From: Aminobacter sp. HY435
GTDB lineage: Bacteria; Pseudomonadota; Alphaproteobacteria; Rhizobiales; Rhizobiaceae
Reading direction: 5' to 3'
Length of the DNA: 64,000 bases
NCBI RefSeq assembly: GCF_027568395.1
Contig: NZ_JANKZL010000001.1
Coordinates: 310,001 to 374,000 of the forward strand
Below the pieces are notes generated by a model that made no database searches, was not told the DNA's origin, and was given only the letters and a program-made list of their open reading frames with translations. Positions within the stretch are counted from its first letter, which is position 1. Every line of letters begins with the position of its first letter. A program made the position numbers and the translations under genes. This document shows, piece by piece, positions 1 through 9,207 of this stretch.

Positions 1-2039
1 CCGCCATGCACCTGGCCCTCGACGATCATCGGATTGATGATGTTGCCGAAATCATCGGCCGCGACGAACTGCACGATGTCGGTCTTGCCGGTTTCCGGAT
101 CGATCTCGACCTCGCAGATGTAGCAACCCGCCGGGAAAGTGAAGTTTGACGGATCGTAGAACGCCGTCTCCTTCAGGCCCGGCTCCATGCCCTGGGGCAG
201 GTTGTGGGCGGTGTAGGCGGCAAGCGCCATCTGGAACCACGGCACGTTCTTGTCGGTGCCGGCCACCTTGAGCTGGCCGTTCTCGATGACGATGTCGCCC
301 TCGTCGGCCTCGAGCAGGTGGGCCGCGATCTTCTTGGCCTTGGCTTCCACCTTGTCGAGCGCCTTGACGATGGCCGACATGCCGACCGCACCGGAACGCG
401 AGCCGTAAGTGCCCATGCCCATCTGCACCTTGTCGGTGTCGCCATGCACGATCGAGACGCTGTCGAGCGGCACGCCGAAGCGCGAGTTGACCAGCTGAGC
501 GAAGGTCGTCTCGTGGCCCTGGCCATGGCTGTGCGAGCCGGTCAACACCTCGATGGTGCCGACGGCGTTGACGCGGACCTCGGCCGATTCCCACAGGCCG
601 ACACCGGCGCCGAGCGAACCGACCGCCGCCGACGGCGCGATGCCGCAGGCCTCGATGTAGCAGCTCATGCCGATGCCGCGCAGCTTGCCCTTCTTGGCCG
701 CTGCCGCCTTGCGCTTGGCGAAGCCGGCATAGTCGGCCTGCTTCATCGCGGCGTCGAGCGAGGTGCCATAGTCGCCGGCGTCGTAGCACATGATGACCGG
801 CGTCTGATGCGGGAACTGCGTGACGAAGTTGCTGCGCCTGAGCTCTGCCGGTGAAACGCCGAGCTCACGCGCGGCGATCTCCATCGTGCGCTCGAGCACA
901 TAGGTGGCTTCAGGCCGCCCGGCGCCGCGATAGGCATCGACAGGCGCGGTGTTGGTGTAGACGGTGCGCACGTTGCCGTAGATCGCCGGGATGTTGTACT
1001 GGCCAGACAAAAGCGTGGCGTAAAGGTAGGTCGGCGTCGCCGAGGAGAACAGCGACATGTAGGCGCCGAGATTGGCGATGGTGTCGACCTTCAGCCCGAC
1101 GATCCTGTTGTTCTTGTCGAAGCCCATTTCGACTGTCGTGTGGTGGTCGCGGCCGTGGGCGTCGGTGAGGAAGCTCTCGGTGCGGTCGGCAACCCATTTG
1201 ACCGGGACGCCGGTCTTCTTGGAGGCCCACAGGCAGACGATCTCTTCCGGATAGATGTAGATCTTGGAACCGAAACCGCCCCCCACGTCGGGCGCGATGA
1301 CACGCAGCTTGTTTTCCGGCGCGACGTTGTAGAACGCGCTCATCACCAGCCGCGCCACATGCGGGTTCTGCGAGGTGGTCCAGCAGGTGTAGTGATCCTC
1401 GGCCTTGTCGTAGTGGCCAAGCGCGGCGCGCGGCTCCATGGCGTTCGGAACCAGGCGATTGTTGACGATGTTGACGCGGGTAATATGGGCAGCGCCTTTC
1501 AGGGCGGCGTCAGCGGCCTTTTCATCGCCGATGCCCCAGTCGAAGATCAGGTTGCCATCTGCTTCGGGATGCAACTGCGGCGCGCCCTTGGCCAGCGCCT
1601 CGACGGCATCCGCCACCGATTTGCGCTCCTTGTAGGTGATCTCGACGGCCTCGGCGGCGTCGCGCGCCTGCCCCTTGGTGTCGGCCACGACGATGACGAC
1701 CGCATCGCCGACGTAGCGGACCCGGTCGACGGCCAGCGGCGACCACGCCCCCATCTTCATCGGCGAGCCGTCCTTGGAGTGGATCATCCAGCCGCAGATC
1801 AGGTTGCCGATGCCGTCGGCCTTGAGCTGTTTGCCGGTCAGCACGCCGATCACGCCCGGCATGGCCTCCGCCTTCCTGACGTCGATCTTCTTGATATCGG
1901 CATGCGCGTGCGGACTGCGCACGAACGCGGCGTGCTTCATGCCGGGCACGACCATGTCGTCGACATAGCGACCCGCGCCGGTGATGAACCTCTTGTCTTC
2001 CTTGCGCGCAACACGCGCGCCAACGCCTTCCATTCCCAT
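1..2039 (-). CDS. Xanthine dehydrogenase/CoxL-family molybdopterin-binding large subunit (partial)
   Basis: Large catalytic subunit of a molybdenum hydroxylase, cut by the left edge of the window: about 680 codons are visible and family members run near 770-800, so the C-terminus is missing. The N-terminus has the RxEDxRFITGxGRYVDD pattern of CoxL/CutL proteins, followed by the aldehyde oxidase a/b hammerhead domain and then the Mo-cofactor domains. The active-site loop reads AYRGAGR, the form II version, not the AYRCSFR loop of genuine CO dehydrogenase, so the substrate is probably an aldehyde, purine or another small molecule and not CO. The start is the first ATG of an ATGGGAATG pair behind a GGAGG-type ribosome site. 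The small 2Fe-2S subunit lies just upstream on the same strand. The FAD subunit (CoxM) is not in view and may lie beyond the edge. The family is certain and the substrate unknown. Confidence 0.9.
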   Translation of the reverse strand, partial: MGMEGVGARVARKEDKRFITGAGRYVDDMVVPGMKHAAFVRSPHAHADIKKIDVRKAEAMPGVIGVLTGKQLKADGIGNLICGWMIHSKDGSPMKMGAWSPLAVDRVRYVGDAVVIVVADTKGQARDAAEAVEITYKERKSVADAVEALAKGAPQLHPEADGNLIFDWGIGDEKAADAALKGAAHITRVNIVNNRLVPNAMEPRAALGHYDKAEDHYTCWTTSQNPHVARLVMSAFYNVAPENKLRVIAPDVGGGFGSKIYIYPEEIVCLWASKKTGVPVKWVADRTESFLTDAHGRDHHTTVEMGFDKNNRIVGLKVDTIANLGAYMSLFSSATPTYLYATLLSGQYNIPAIYGNVRTVYTNTAPVDAYRGAGRPEATYVLERTMEIAARELGVSPAELRRSNFVTQFPHQTPVIMCYDAGDYGTSLDAAMKQADYAGFAKRKAAAAKKGKLRGIGMSCYIEACGIAPSAAVGSLGAGVGLWESAEVRVNAVGTIEVLTGSHSHGQGHETTFAQLVNSRFGVPLDSVSIVHGDTDKVQMGMGTYGSRSGAVGMSAIVKALDKVEAKAKKIAAHLLEADEGDIVIENGQLKVAGTDKNVPWFQMALAAYTAHNLPQGMEPGLKETAFYDPSNFTFPAGCYICEVEIDPETGKTDIVQFVAADDFGNIINPMIVEGQVHG

Positions 2040-2060
2040 TGCAGTTCCTCCCGAACCTCA

Positions 2061-2158
2061 AGTAGCGAATAGCGAATAGTGAGTAGCGAAGAGGGGACCG
2101 CGTTTGCTTTCGGGGAGAGTTCCCTACTCGCTATTCGCTACTCCCCATTCGCTTCTAC
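2061..2158. repeat. Imperfect inverted repeat of degenerate TAGCGAA units
   Basis: The gap between the small and large hydroxylase subunits is almost filled by an imperfect inverted repeat. The left arm (2061-2090) and right arm (2121-2158) are each built from roughly 7-8 base units such as tagcgaa, tagtgag and their complements ctattcg, ctactcg. A transcript would fold into a long hairpin. The right arm supplies the stop codon of the small-subunit gene (2155-2157). I cannot name the family. Confidence 0.65.
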
Positions 2159-2655
2159 GCCGCCTTCTTCGCCTTGTTCTTGGATGCCTTGGCCATCGTC
2201 TTCGAAGCGGCGAGGATCGCCTTGACGATGTTGTGGTATCCGGTGCAGCGGCAGATGTTGCCTTCAAGTTCGGCGCGCACGGTGGCCTCGTCGAGGCCTT
2301 CGGGATGCCGGCGGATCATGTCGGTCGCCGTCATGATCATGCCTGGCGTGCAGAAGCCGCATTGCAGGCCGTGATGTTCCTTGAACGCCGCCTGCACGGG
2401 GTGCAGGTCGGCTCCGTCAGCGAGACCCTCGATCGTGGTAATGGTCGAGCCGGAGGCCTGTGCCGCAAGCATCGTGCATGACTTCATCGCCTTGCCATCG
2501 ACATGGACGACGCAGGCGCCGCATTGCGACGTGTCGCAACCGACATGCGTGCCGGTCAGGCCCAAGTGCTCGCGCAGGAAATGAACTAGAAGCGTGCGGT
2601 CCTCCACCGCGCCGCTGACCTTTCGGCCGTTCACGACCAAAGTAACCTCTGACAT
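2155..2655 (-). CDS. CoxS-type (2Fe-2S)-binding small subunit
   Basis: A 166-residue iron-sulfur subunit of a xanthine dehydrogenase/CO dehydrogenase-like hydroxylase. It passes electrons from the Mo centre to flavin or another acceptor. The N-terminal plant-type ferredoxin domain carries CDTSQCGAC with a later Cys. The C-terminal helical 2Fe-2S domain carries CGFCTPGM and [10 protein letters not shown], so all eight cluster ligands appear present. I chose the ATG that starts [10 protein letters not shown]; longer in-frame extension upstream looks non-coding. It lies directly upstream of the large subunit on the same strand, and the pair forms an operon in S-L order. The last lysine/alanine-rich residues run up to an intergenic inverted repeat. 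Confidence 0.92.
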   Translation of the reverse strand: MSEVTLVVNGRKVSGAVEDRTLLVHFLREHLGLTGTHVGCDTSQCGACVVHVDGKAMKSCTMLAAQASGSTITTIEGLADGADLHPVQAAFKEHHGLQCGFCTPGMIMTATDMIRRHPEGLDEATVRAELEGNICRCTGYHNIVKAILAASKTMAKASKNKAKKAA

Positions 2656-2918
2656 GAAACCTCCCACTGTTGCCGCGACCGGCCAGGCAGACCCCGCACC
2701 CGTCAGGTGAGCAAATCCTATCCTTGCAAATTGCGGCTGCAAGCGCCTTTTTGATTCCAGACACGCATTGCGTGCAGGACAGCCAGAAAAACGACTGTCG
2801 CTCGACTTGCGACGACTTGGCTCGTCCAACAAAAAGCGATGGCCGCTGATCCGATTGGAAGTGGAATGCGCACGCGGATCATGCGAAAAGCCTGCATCAT
2901 TTTCACGGGAGGCTGCCC

Positions 2919-3617
2919 TTGGCCACTTTCGTCATCACGCCGCCGGATCCGGCTTCCGTCGCCGTTGCAGGTTCGCCGGACAGGTTTCCGGTACGCCGCA
3001 TCTTCTGCGTCGGCCGCAACTATGCCGCACACGCCCGCGAGATGGGCAACGATCCCGACCGCGAGCCGCCGTTCTTTTTCGGCAAACCCGCAGACGCCGT
3101 GGTCGACAGCGGCACAATCATCCCCTATCCGCCCTTGACCGAAAGCCTGCACTACGAGGTCGAACTGGTCGTGGCCATCGGCCGGGGCGGCGTGAACATC
3201 GACGCCACCGACGCGCTTGGCCATGTCTGGGGCTATGGCGTGGGCATCGACTTCACCCGCCGCGATCTGCAGGACACCGCCAAGAAGATGGGCAGGCCGT
3301 GGGACTGGGCCAAGGGCTTCGACCGCTCCGCGCCATGCGGGCCGCTCGTCCGCGCCGCCGACATCGGCCATCCATCCGCCGGGCGCATCTGGCTTTCAGT
3401 CAATGGCGAGAGCAGGCAGCAAGGCGACCTCGCTGAGCTCATCTGGACGATCCCGGAGGTCATCGCGATCTGCAGCCAGTCGATGGAACTCAAGGCCGGC
3501 GACCTGATCTACACCGGCACCCCTGCCGGCGTTGGCGCGGTGACGCCTGGCGACCGCATCGCCGCCGGCGTCGACGGCGTCGGCGAAATTGCAATCGCTA
3601 TTGCCAATCCGCGTTGA
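2919..3617 (+). CDS. Fumarylacetoacetate hydrolase family protein
   Basis: A 232-residue FAH-fold enzyme, the short single-domain type. Members hydrolyse or decarboxylate beta-diketo or oxo acids (fumarylpyruvate, acylpyruvates, oxaloacetate). The opening [14 protein letters not shown] and the [11 protein letters not shown] segment, with its paired acidic metal ligands, are diagnostic, and YTGTPAGVG near the C-terminus completes the family pattern. The start is TTG at 2919, supported by a GGGAGG ribosome site a few bases upstream; no ATG gives a better fit. It is transcribed away from the CoxS/CoxL genes and converges on the MaoC gene. The exact substrate cannot be told from sequence. Confidence 0.9.
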   Translation: MATFVITPPDPASVAVAGSPDRFPVRRIFCVGRNYAAHAREMGNDPDREPPFFFGKPADAVVDSGTIIPYPPLTESLHYEVELVVAIGRGGVNIDATDALGHVWGYGVGIDFTRRDLQDTAKKMGRPWDWAKGFDRSAPCGPLVRAADIGHPSAGRIWLSVNGESRQQGDLAELIWTIPEVIAICSQSMELKAGDLIYTGTPAGVGAVTPGDRIAAGVDGVGEIAIAIANPR

Positions 3618-3636
3618 AACAAAACCGGGCGGCGGC

Positions 3637-4128
3637 TCAGGCCGTCGCCTTCTTGCGCCGCTCGTAGAGCATGACGAGCGTTTCCGCCACGAGCGCCGGC
3701 TTGGCCTCGCCCTCGATCTCGATGGTGTTTTCGGCCTTGAGCAGATATTGCCCCGGCCCCTTGTCCTCCATCGACATCAGCACGGTGCGCATGCGCACCT
3801 GCGAGCCGACCTTGACCGGCGAGACAAAGCGGACCCTGTCGAGCCCGTAGTTGAAAGCGGCCTGGGTACTCACCGGGACGACGCCCATTTCCTGGATCAG
3901 CGCGCCAATCAGCGACAGCGTCAGAAAGCCGTGGGCGATGGTGGTGCGGAATGGACTCTGGCGCCGCGCCCGCTCGGGATCGACATGGATCCACTGGTGG
4001 TCGCCGGTGCATTCGGCGAAGCCGTCGATACGCGACTGGTCGATTGTCACCCATTCGGAAACGCCGATTTCCTGCCCGATCTTGCAGCGCAGCTCCTCAA
4101 AGGTCTCGATCGGTTCGGCCAGGCTCAT
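3637..4128 (-). CDS. MaoC family dehydratase
   Basis: A 163-residue single hot-dog protein of the MaoC/NodN type, expected to hydrate or dehydrate an enoyl thioester or related substrate. The catalytic Asp and His are both visible in HVDPERAR and AHGFLTLSL, the hallmark of (R)-specific enoyl-CoA hydratases. The ATG at 4128 follows a GGGGGAACG ribosome site; a further-upstream in-frame start would add ten unconserved residues. It is convergent with the FAH-family gene and downstream of the HerA-like ATPase on the same strand. The precise substrate is unknown. Confidence 0.88.
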   Translation of the reverse strand: MSLAEPIETFEELRCKIGQEIGVSEWVTIDQSRIDGFAECTGDHQWIHVDPERARRQSPFRTTIAHGFLTLSLIGALIQEMGVVPVSTQAAFNYGLDRVRFVSPVKVGSQVRMRTVLMSMEDKGPGQYLLKAENTIEIEGEAKPALVAETLVMLYERRKKATA

Positions 4129-4210
4129 TCGTTCCCCCGTCTGATGGCGCAGCATCTACCGGGGACCATGAACCGCACGCGATTGTCAACCTCCACAGGC
4201 GGTCAGCGGC

Positions 4211-5719
4211 CTATTCGGCAGCCTGGCGCTCGGCCAGATCGTCGGTTCGTTCCGGATCGCCCGGGGCCGTCTCGCAGCCCAACTCGGGAAACGCAACCGA
4301 ACGCTTGCCGTGGAAATCGGTACGCACGACAGCCAGCCCCTGCTCTTCGAAATAGGTGAGGAGCCGCCGCGCCCGCCGCGCCGAGTGACTGCCGTAGGCG
4401 TGCGCGATGGCTGCGTCCGATGGACAAGGCGCGCCCTTGACGGCCGCCTGGGCAACGATCAGGAACACCGCCTGCAGATCCTCCGGCAGCGATGCCGACA
4501 TGCCAAGCGCCTGCTGCCAGGTGTCGCTCGACGCCGTCTCGTCGTCGATGCCCGAGCGGGCCACGGCGTAGCGGCGACGAAAGATGGACAGCGGCGGCGG
4601 CTCGCCCTGCATGCGCTTGATGCGGCAGCGGACAAGGAAATCCTGGTAGAGCACGGCGTCGGTACGGAAAGCCGCATCGGGATCGTCGACCATCTCGCGC
4701 ACGATGGTGTCGATCAGCGCTTCGCGTTCAGCCTCGTCGAACAGCGGGAAGATCGGCTCGGCAACGGGCGCCGAAGCTTCCGCCCTCACCTGCGAAAGCT
4801 GGGCGATGATGTCTGCGGTCGGCGTCGGGGTCGGCGCGGGCGGACGCCTGACCGGCTGGCGCGCCTCGAGCGGCGCCGGCGCAAAGATCAGGTCGCGCGT
4901 GTCGTCGTTGGCGTCGGGCAGCGGCATCAGCTTGGGGCTGACCGACCGCGCCGACGTTTCGACCGAACCGATGGCGATCGGCAGCGGCCGCCGCGACATC
5001 GCCGGTCCGAGCGCCACGAAATTGCCGCGCGCCAGATCGCGGAACATTTCCGCCTGCCGCCGCTCCATGCCGAGCAGGTCGGCGGCGCGCGCCATGTCGA
5101 TGTCGAGAAAGGTGCGCCCCATCAGGAAGTTGGACGCTTCGGCGGCAACGTTCTTGGCGAGCTTGGCGAGGCGCTGGGTGGCAATGACGCCGGCCAGCCC
5201 GCGCTTGCGGCCGCGGCACATCAGGTTGGTCATCGCCCCGAGCGAGATCTTGCGGGCATCGTCCGACACCTCGCCGGCAACGGCGGGCGCGAAAAGCTGG
5301 GCTTCGTCGACGACCACCAGCACAGGATACCAGTGGTCGCGGTCCGCATCGAACATGCCATTGAGGAAGGCTGCCGCGCCGCGCATCTGCTGCTCGACGT
5401 CCAGCCCCTCGAGATTGAGCACGACGGAGACGCGATGCTGGCGGATACGTCCGGCAATGCGGGTAAGCTCCGCCTCGGTGCGCTGGGCGTCGACCACGAC
5501 GTGATTGAAGCGGTCGGCAAGCGTGACGAAATCGCCTTCGGGATCGATCACGCACTGCTGTACCCATGGCGCGCTCTGTTCGAGCAAGCGGCGCAACAGA
5601 TGTGACTTCCCCGAGCCCGAGTTGCCTTGAACCAGCAATCGGGTCGCAAGAAGTTCTTCGAGATCAAGCTGGGCCTTCGTCCCGCCGGACGCCGCCCCCA
5701 TCTCGATGGCTACCTTCAT
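4211..5719 (-). CDS. HerA-like ATP-binding protein (DUF87)
   Basis: A 502-residue P-loop ATPase of the HerA/FtsK superfamily. The Walker A motif GNSGSGKS lies near residue 33 and Walker B reads VLVVVDEAQL near residue 125. A glutamine/arginine-rich ATPase core with GRKRGLAGVIATQR follows, typical of HerA/DUF87 proteins that pump or process DNA. The C-terminal third is divergent, and its end resembles a winged-helix segment (LLTYFEEQGLAVV). The start ATG at 5719 has a GGGGAAGAGG ribosome site; the longer frame upstream is not conserved-looking. No NurA nuclease or other partner is adjacent, so it stands alone as an orphan ATPase. A DNA role is inferred from the family only. Confidence 0.82.
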   Translation of the reverse strand: MKVAIEMGAASGGTKAQLDLEELLATRLLVQGNSGSGKSHLLRRLLEQSAPWVQQCVIDPEGDFVTLADRFNHVVVDAQRTEAELTRIAGRIRQHRVSVVLNLEGLDVEQQMRGAAAFLNGMFDADRDHWYPVLVVVDEAQLFAPAVAGEVSDDARKISLGAMTNLMCRGRKRGLAGVIATQRLAKLAKNVAAEASNFLMGRTFLDIDMARAADLLGMERRQAEMFRDLARGNFVALGPAMSRRPLPIAIGSVETSARSVSPKLMPLPDANDDTRDLIFAPAPLEARQPVRRPPAPTPTPTADIIAQLSQVRAEASAPVAEPIFPLFDEAEREALIDTIVREMVDDPDAAFRTDAVLYQDFLVRCRIKRMQGEPPPLSIFRRRYAVARSGIDDETASSDTWQQALGMSASLPEDLQAVFLIVAQAAVKGAPCPSDAAIAHAYGSHSARRARRLLTYFEEQGLAVVRTDFHGKRSVAFPELGCETAPGDPERTDDLAERQAAE

Positions 5720-5952
5720 CCTCTTCCCCAGTTGAATCCCAAAGCGACAGCCCAAGAATCGACCGCGATTCTCCGACGGCACAATAGCCGGATTCAAAAT
5801 GTTTCAGTGACTTTGTGAGCCCGAATGGACACACGGCGCGTCAGTGGTGATCGGCCTTGCTTAGCATCGACGGGCCGGCAATGCGCGGCCCGTCTCCGGT
5901 AACCCACAAGAGAGCGGCAGGTGCCGTGGCGGCACTCGTTTGGCGATAGCGG

Positions 5953-6384
5953 TTACTTCTTCTTGTCGTAGCTGTCGCGAATTTCCTGCATCGATTCACG
6001 GATGCGCTCGCGCAGCACCTCTATCGATTCCGTGCTCGACTTGCGCGCGATCTCGGCCATCTCGCCAGCATTCCTGAGCGCGGCCTCGAACGAACGCTTG
6101 GCGAATTCTGCCTGCTTGCCGACCAGTTCCCCGGGGTTGCCCGGCGCCCGCAGTCCCTGCACCGCCTCGGTGATTTCGCGCAACGCCTCGTGCATCATCT
6201 CGCGCTGCTTGGCGGCAAGCGAGGAGGCGCCGGATGCGCCCGCCTTGACCGACTTTTCCAGCGCCTCGAGGTTCTTGCGGTGATGGCTGACGATGGCGTC
6301 GACGTCGACCGCCGGCAGCTTCAGATCGCGTCCGAACTTCGCAAACATGTCCATGAAGGATTCCGATTCCGGCTGCTTGGCCAT
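5953..6384 (-). CDS. Phasin family protein
   Basis: A 143-residue amphipathic helical protein of the phasin family (granule-associated protein of polyhydroxyalkanoate inclusions). It has the expected run of Ala, Glu, Lys and Gln, the segment QREMMHEALREI, and a helical second half ending in a lysine-rich tail (DSYDKKK). The start ATG at 6384 follows AGGAGCG. It lies 66 bases downstream of a DUF445 membrane protein on the same strand. No PHA synthase is in the window. Phasins coat PHA granules and can also act as general stress or chaperone-like proteins. Confidence 0.82.
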   Translation of the reverse strand: MAKQPESESFMDMFAKFGRDLKLPAVDVDAIVSHHRKNLEALEKSVKAGASGASSLAAKQREMMHEALREITEAVQGLRAPGNPGELVGKQAEFAKRSFEAALRNAGEMAEIARKSSTESIEVLRERIRESMQEIRDSYDKKK

Positions 6385-6450
6385 GGCTCGCTCCTGTCTG
6401 GCCCGGGCCTTCCCAGGCATGCAACGAGAATAGACCGACAGTGGTCCCGG

Positions 6451-7773
6451 TCAATTCGCCAGGAACAGCAGTTCCGCCGAATACAGCGCAAGCCCGGCGA
6501 GACCGCCGATCACCATGCCGTTGAAGCGTATATATTGCAGGTCACGGCCGATATTGATCTCCATAAGCCTGGTCAGTTGGCCGAGGTCCCAGCGCTTGAC
6601 CTGCTCGGCGATGAAACCTGAAACACCGCTCTTCTGGTTCTCGACGAACGACGCCAGGGCCACGACGAAACCTTCGTTCATATCGGACCTGATCTGCGGA
6701 TCGCGCGCCAGGTTCTGGCCGATCTCCACGAACATGGCGGACAGGTGCCTGCGCGTCATCGACTCCTGGGCCGCCACATCCTGCTCGATGAAGCGGCGCA
6801 TGCTCGACCAGATGTCGTTGGCCAGGCCCCGCAGTTCCGGCCGCGCCAGGAAATTGCGCTTCAGCTGGTCGGCGCGCCGGGCGTAGTCGGGCGAATGGCG
6901 CAGCTTGTCGACGAAACCGTAGACGAAGCGGTCGAATTCGCCGCGCAGCGGATGATCCGGGTCCGCCCTCACCTCCTCGAGCAGCGTCGCCGCCGACGAG
7001 ACGATGCGCTTCAGAAGATAGGCGTCGGCACGGAACAGATTGAACACGGACGGCAGCTCTTCCCGGATCTTCTCGCGCAGCACGGCGAGCGCCTGCTCGT
7101 CGTTGAGGAAATTGCCGATAATCTTGGTGAACTCGTCGAAAAGGCGCTGATGGCGGCGGTCCTCGGTCAGCGCCGACAGCAATTCGGCCGCCAGCGGCGC
7201 GACATCGACCTTGGCAGCGCGTTCGAGCAGGCGGCGGGTGGCAAATTCGCGCAAGCCGGTGTCTTCGACGGCCTGGAGCATTTTCGGCATCAGGCGCCCG
7301 ACGAATACCGACAGGTCCTCGGCACGAGCGCGGTCCGACAGCCAGTCGGCCACGAGCGCTGCGAAATCCACCTCTTTCAGCTTTTGCCGAACAGGCTCCG
7401 GTGCCAGAAAATTGGTCTCGATGAAGCGGCCGAGGTTGTCGGCAATGCGCTCCTGATTGGACGGGACGATCGCCGTGTGGGGGATGGGCAGGCCGAGCGG
7501 GCGCTTGAACAGGGCGACGACCGCGTACCAGTCGGCCAACCCGCCAATGGTCGCGGCCTCGGCGAAGGCGGCGACAAAACCCAGCCAAGGCCAGCTGCCT
7601 TCGAGGGACTTGGCGACAGCGAACACGCAAACGCAGAGCGCCAGCGTCGCCGTCGCAGCAAACTTCGTCCGCCGCAACGCCTTGAGCTTCTCGGTGTCAA
7701 TCGCCTTTGCGGCAGTCGTTTCACTCGACAAGACACGGCCAGCCGCTGCGGACTGGCTTTGCGACGAAGACAT
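6451..7773 (-). CDS. DUF445 domain-containing membrane protein
   Basis: A 440-residue DUF445 protein (YjiN-like). Two hydrophobic segments sit near residues 35-75, the second containing a GLADWYAVVALFKRPLG motif typical of the family. A long helical soluble region follows, and a hydrophobic C-terminal helix (GMVIGGLAGLALYSAELLFL) ends the protein. The ATG at 7773 is preceded by a GGGAATTCC-like ribosome site. It precedes the phasin gene on the same strand, possibly as an operon. The function of DUF445 is not established; a scaffold role at the inner membrane is a guess. Confidence 0.85.
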   Translation of the reverse strand: MSSSQSQSAAAGRVLSSETTAAKAIDTEKLKALRRTKFAATATLALCVCVFAVAKSLEGSWPWLGFVAAFAEAATIGGLADWYAVVALFKRPLGLPIPHTAIVPSNQERIADNLGRFIETNFLAPEPVRQKLKEVDFAALVADWLSDRARAEDLSVFVGRLMPKMLQAVEDTGLREFATRRLLERAAKVDVAPLAAELLSALTEDRRHQRLFDEFTKIIGNFLNDEQALAVLREKIREELPSVFNLFRADAYLLKRIVSSAATLLEEVRADPDHPLRGEFDRFVYGFVDKLRHSPDYARRADQLKRNFLARPELRGLANDIWSSMRRFIEQDVAAQESMTRRHLSAMFVEIGQNLARDPQIRSDMNEGFVVALASFVENQKSGVSGFIAEQVKRWDLGQLTRLMEINIGRDLQYIRFNGMVIGGLAGLALYSAELLFLAN

Positions 7774-7861
7774 CGGCGGAATTCCCTGTTTGCTACAGGA
7801 ACTATATCGGCAACGCCGCCTGACGCTTCAATTCGAAATGCAGTTCAGGTCGAAATGCCGG

Positions 7862-8434
7862 TCAGGCTGCCATCGCCTTGCCGACGCTGCGCTGACCGAG
7901 ATCGGACTGCGTCGCGTATCCCGGTTCGGTATCGGCCGGGTCGCCGGCTTCCAACTCGATGACCCCATTGGTTTCGCCCAGTTCGAAGCTGAGTTTGGCA
8001 TTGAACCGGCGGGCCAGCGCCTTCATCGCCAGATTGCTCGAATGGGTCGTCACCTGCAGGCGGCTGTATCCGAGCCCGCGCGCCTGGGCGATCAGCCGCC
8101 GAAACAGGCGGGCGCCGATGCCGCGGTGCTGGATCTTGCGTTCGACGCTGAAGGCTATCTCTGCGGTCGGCTCTTGTTCTTCGGGGCGCTCATGCAACTC
8201 GGCCGCGCCCAAAACCTTGTCGCCCTCGACATAACCGACGACCGTCACGCCTTCGTGAAAACAGCGCTCGGCATACGCTCGCAGGAAATCGTCGTCGGCG
8301 ATGCCGTTGAAGCGGTCGCGCCTGCTCTGACCGTCCAACCTCAGGAGATGTTCGGCAAAGCGGTGCAGATCGGACGGCCTGAGCTGGCGGATGGTGCCTA
8401 CCAGCGGCCGCTGAGAATATATGATCTGTTCCAT
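7862..8434 (-). CDS. GNAT family N-acetyltransferase
   Basis: A 190-residue GNAT-fold acetyltransferase. The acetyl-CoA binding signature is visible in HRGIGARLFRRLI, followed by the beta-4/alpha-3 segment (GYSRLQVTTHSSN). The N-terminal half carries RDRFNGIADDDFL, as in the stand-alone domains related to protein lysine acetyltransferases. The start ATG at 8434 has a TGAGGACT ribosome site. It is divergent from the rirA iron regulator and shares its promoter region, so iron control is possible but unproven. The acetyl acceptor is unknown. Confidence 0.86.
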   Translation of the reverse strand: MEQIIYSQRPLVGTIRQLRPSDLHRFAEHLLRLDGQSRRDRFNGIADDDFLRAYAERCFHEGVTVVGYVEGDKVLGAAELHERPEEQEPTAEIAFSVERKIQHRGIGARLFRRLIAQARGLGYSRLQVTTHSSNLAMKALARRFNAKLSFELGETNGVIELEAGDPADTEPGYATQSDLGQRSVGKAMAA

Positions 8435-8572
8435 GTCGCAGTCCTCATGGGTTCCTCCCAGAGTCTTATCCGACGTCGCCAATATTGTGCATTGCAGCAT
8501 CATTTTCAACCCTGCGAGCTGCCCGCTCCTGCAAAGCTGGCTTGCGTTTCCGGAGGGACCGACACAGATTGT

Positions 8573-8587
8573 TGAATATTCTCATCA
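8573..8587. promoter_or_regulatory. Candidate RirA operator (TGA-N9-TCA) upstream of rirA
   Basis: The sequence matches the iron-responsive operator core TGA-N9-TCA (TGAATATTCTCATCA). It lies 93 bases before the rirA start, in the region shared with the divergent GNAT gene. RirA binds such sites in rhizobia, so autoregulation is a reasonable inference. A pattern of six fixed bases also occurs by chance, so weight rests on position. Confidence 0.45.
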
Positions 8588-8607
8588 TGAATTATTAACG
8601 TGGCTTG

Positions 8608-8624
8608 TCTGGAATTGTTCTAAG
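8608..8624. promoter_or_regulatory. Irr/ICE-like imperfect palindrome upstream of rirA
   Basis: TCTGGAATTGTTCTAAG is an imperfect palindrome resembling the iron control element bound by the heme-responsive regulator Irr (TTTAGAA/TTCTAAA half-sites). The right half fits well and the left half differs at two positions. It lies 56 bases before the rirA ATG, where Irr control of rirA has been reported in rhizobia. Tentative. Confidence 0.3.
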
Positions 8625-8679
8625 GTGTAGGCCATATGAACGGGCAACAACTTGTCCACGCCACTGCGAGGAATCGTTC

Positions 8680-9138
8680 ATGCGCCTGACCCGCCAGACC
8701 AACTACGCAATGCGCATCCTGATGTATTGTGCGGCGAATGACGGAAGGCTGAGCCGGGTTCCGGAAATCGCTGCCGCCTATGCGGTTTCCGAGCTTTTCC
8801 TGTTCAAGATCCTGCAGCCGCTGGTCGAGGCAAAGCTCGTCGAGACCGTTCGCGGCCGCAACGGCGGCGTACGGCTTGCCAAGCCGGCCGACAAGATCTC
8901 GCTGTTCGACGTGGTCCGCGTGACGGAAGAAAATTTCGCCATGGCCGAATGCTTCGAGGCCGACGCCGATTGCCCGCTGATGGACAGCTGCGGCCTGAAC
9001 TCGGCGCTGCGCGAAGCGCTGAACGCCTTCTTCGAAGTGCTTGGCCGCTACACCATCGCCGACCTGGTTGCCGCGCGTCCCAACATGCGCGACGTGCTCG
9101 GCATCGATCTGCTGACACCGCGCGCGCTGGCAAGCTGA
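8680..9138 (+). CDS. rirA: Rrf2-family rhizobial iron regulator RirA
   Basis: A 152-residue Rrf2-type transcription factor, read as RirA, the iron-sulfur-containing repressor of iron uptake in Rhizobiales. The N-terminus MRLTRQTNYAMRILMY and the helix-turn-helix region (AAYAVSELFLFKILQPL) match the RirA subgroup. The three cluster cysteines appear in CFEADADCPLMDSCGLN, as in RirA and IscR-like proteins. The ATG at 8680 follows a GAGGAA ribosome site. It sits directly upstream of, and convergent with, the hmuVUTS heme importer. TGA-N9-TCA sites are found both in its own promoter and in the hemP/receptor promoter, which supports the assignment. RirA represses when iron is plentiful. Confidence 0.93.
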   Translation: MRLTRQTNYAMRILMYCAANDGRLSRVPEIAAAYAVSELFLFKILQPLVEAKLVETVRGRNGGVRLAKPADKISLFDVVRVTEENFAMAECFEADADCPLMDSCGLNSALREALNAFFEVLGRYTIADLVAARPNMRDVLGIDLLTPRALAS

Positions 9139-9207
9139 CGCGTCCCTCGAGCCTCTGAAAAAGCTGCCGGGACTGAGGCCGCGCCGCTGGCGCAGTCTCC
9201 TGGTGTT

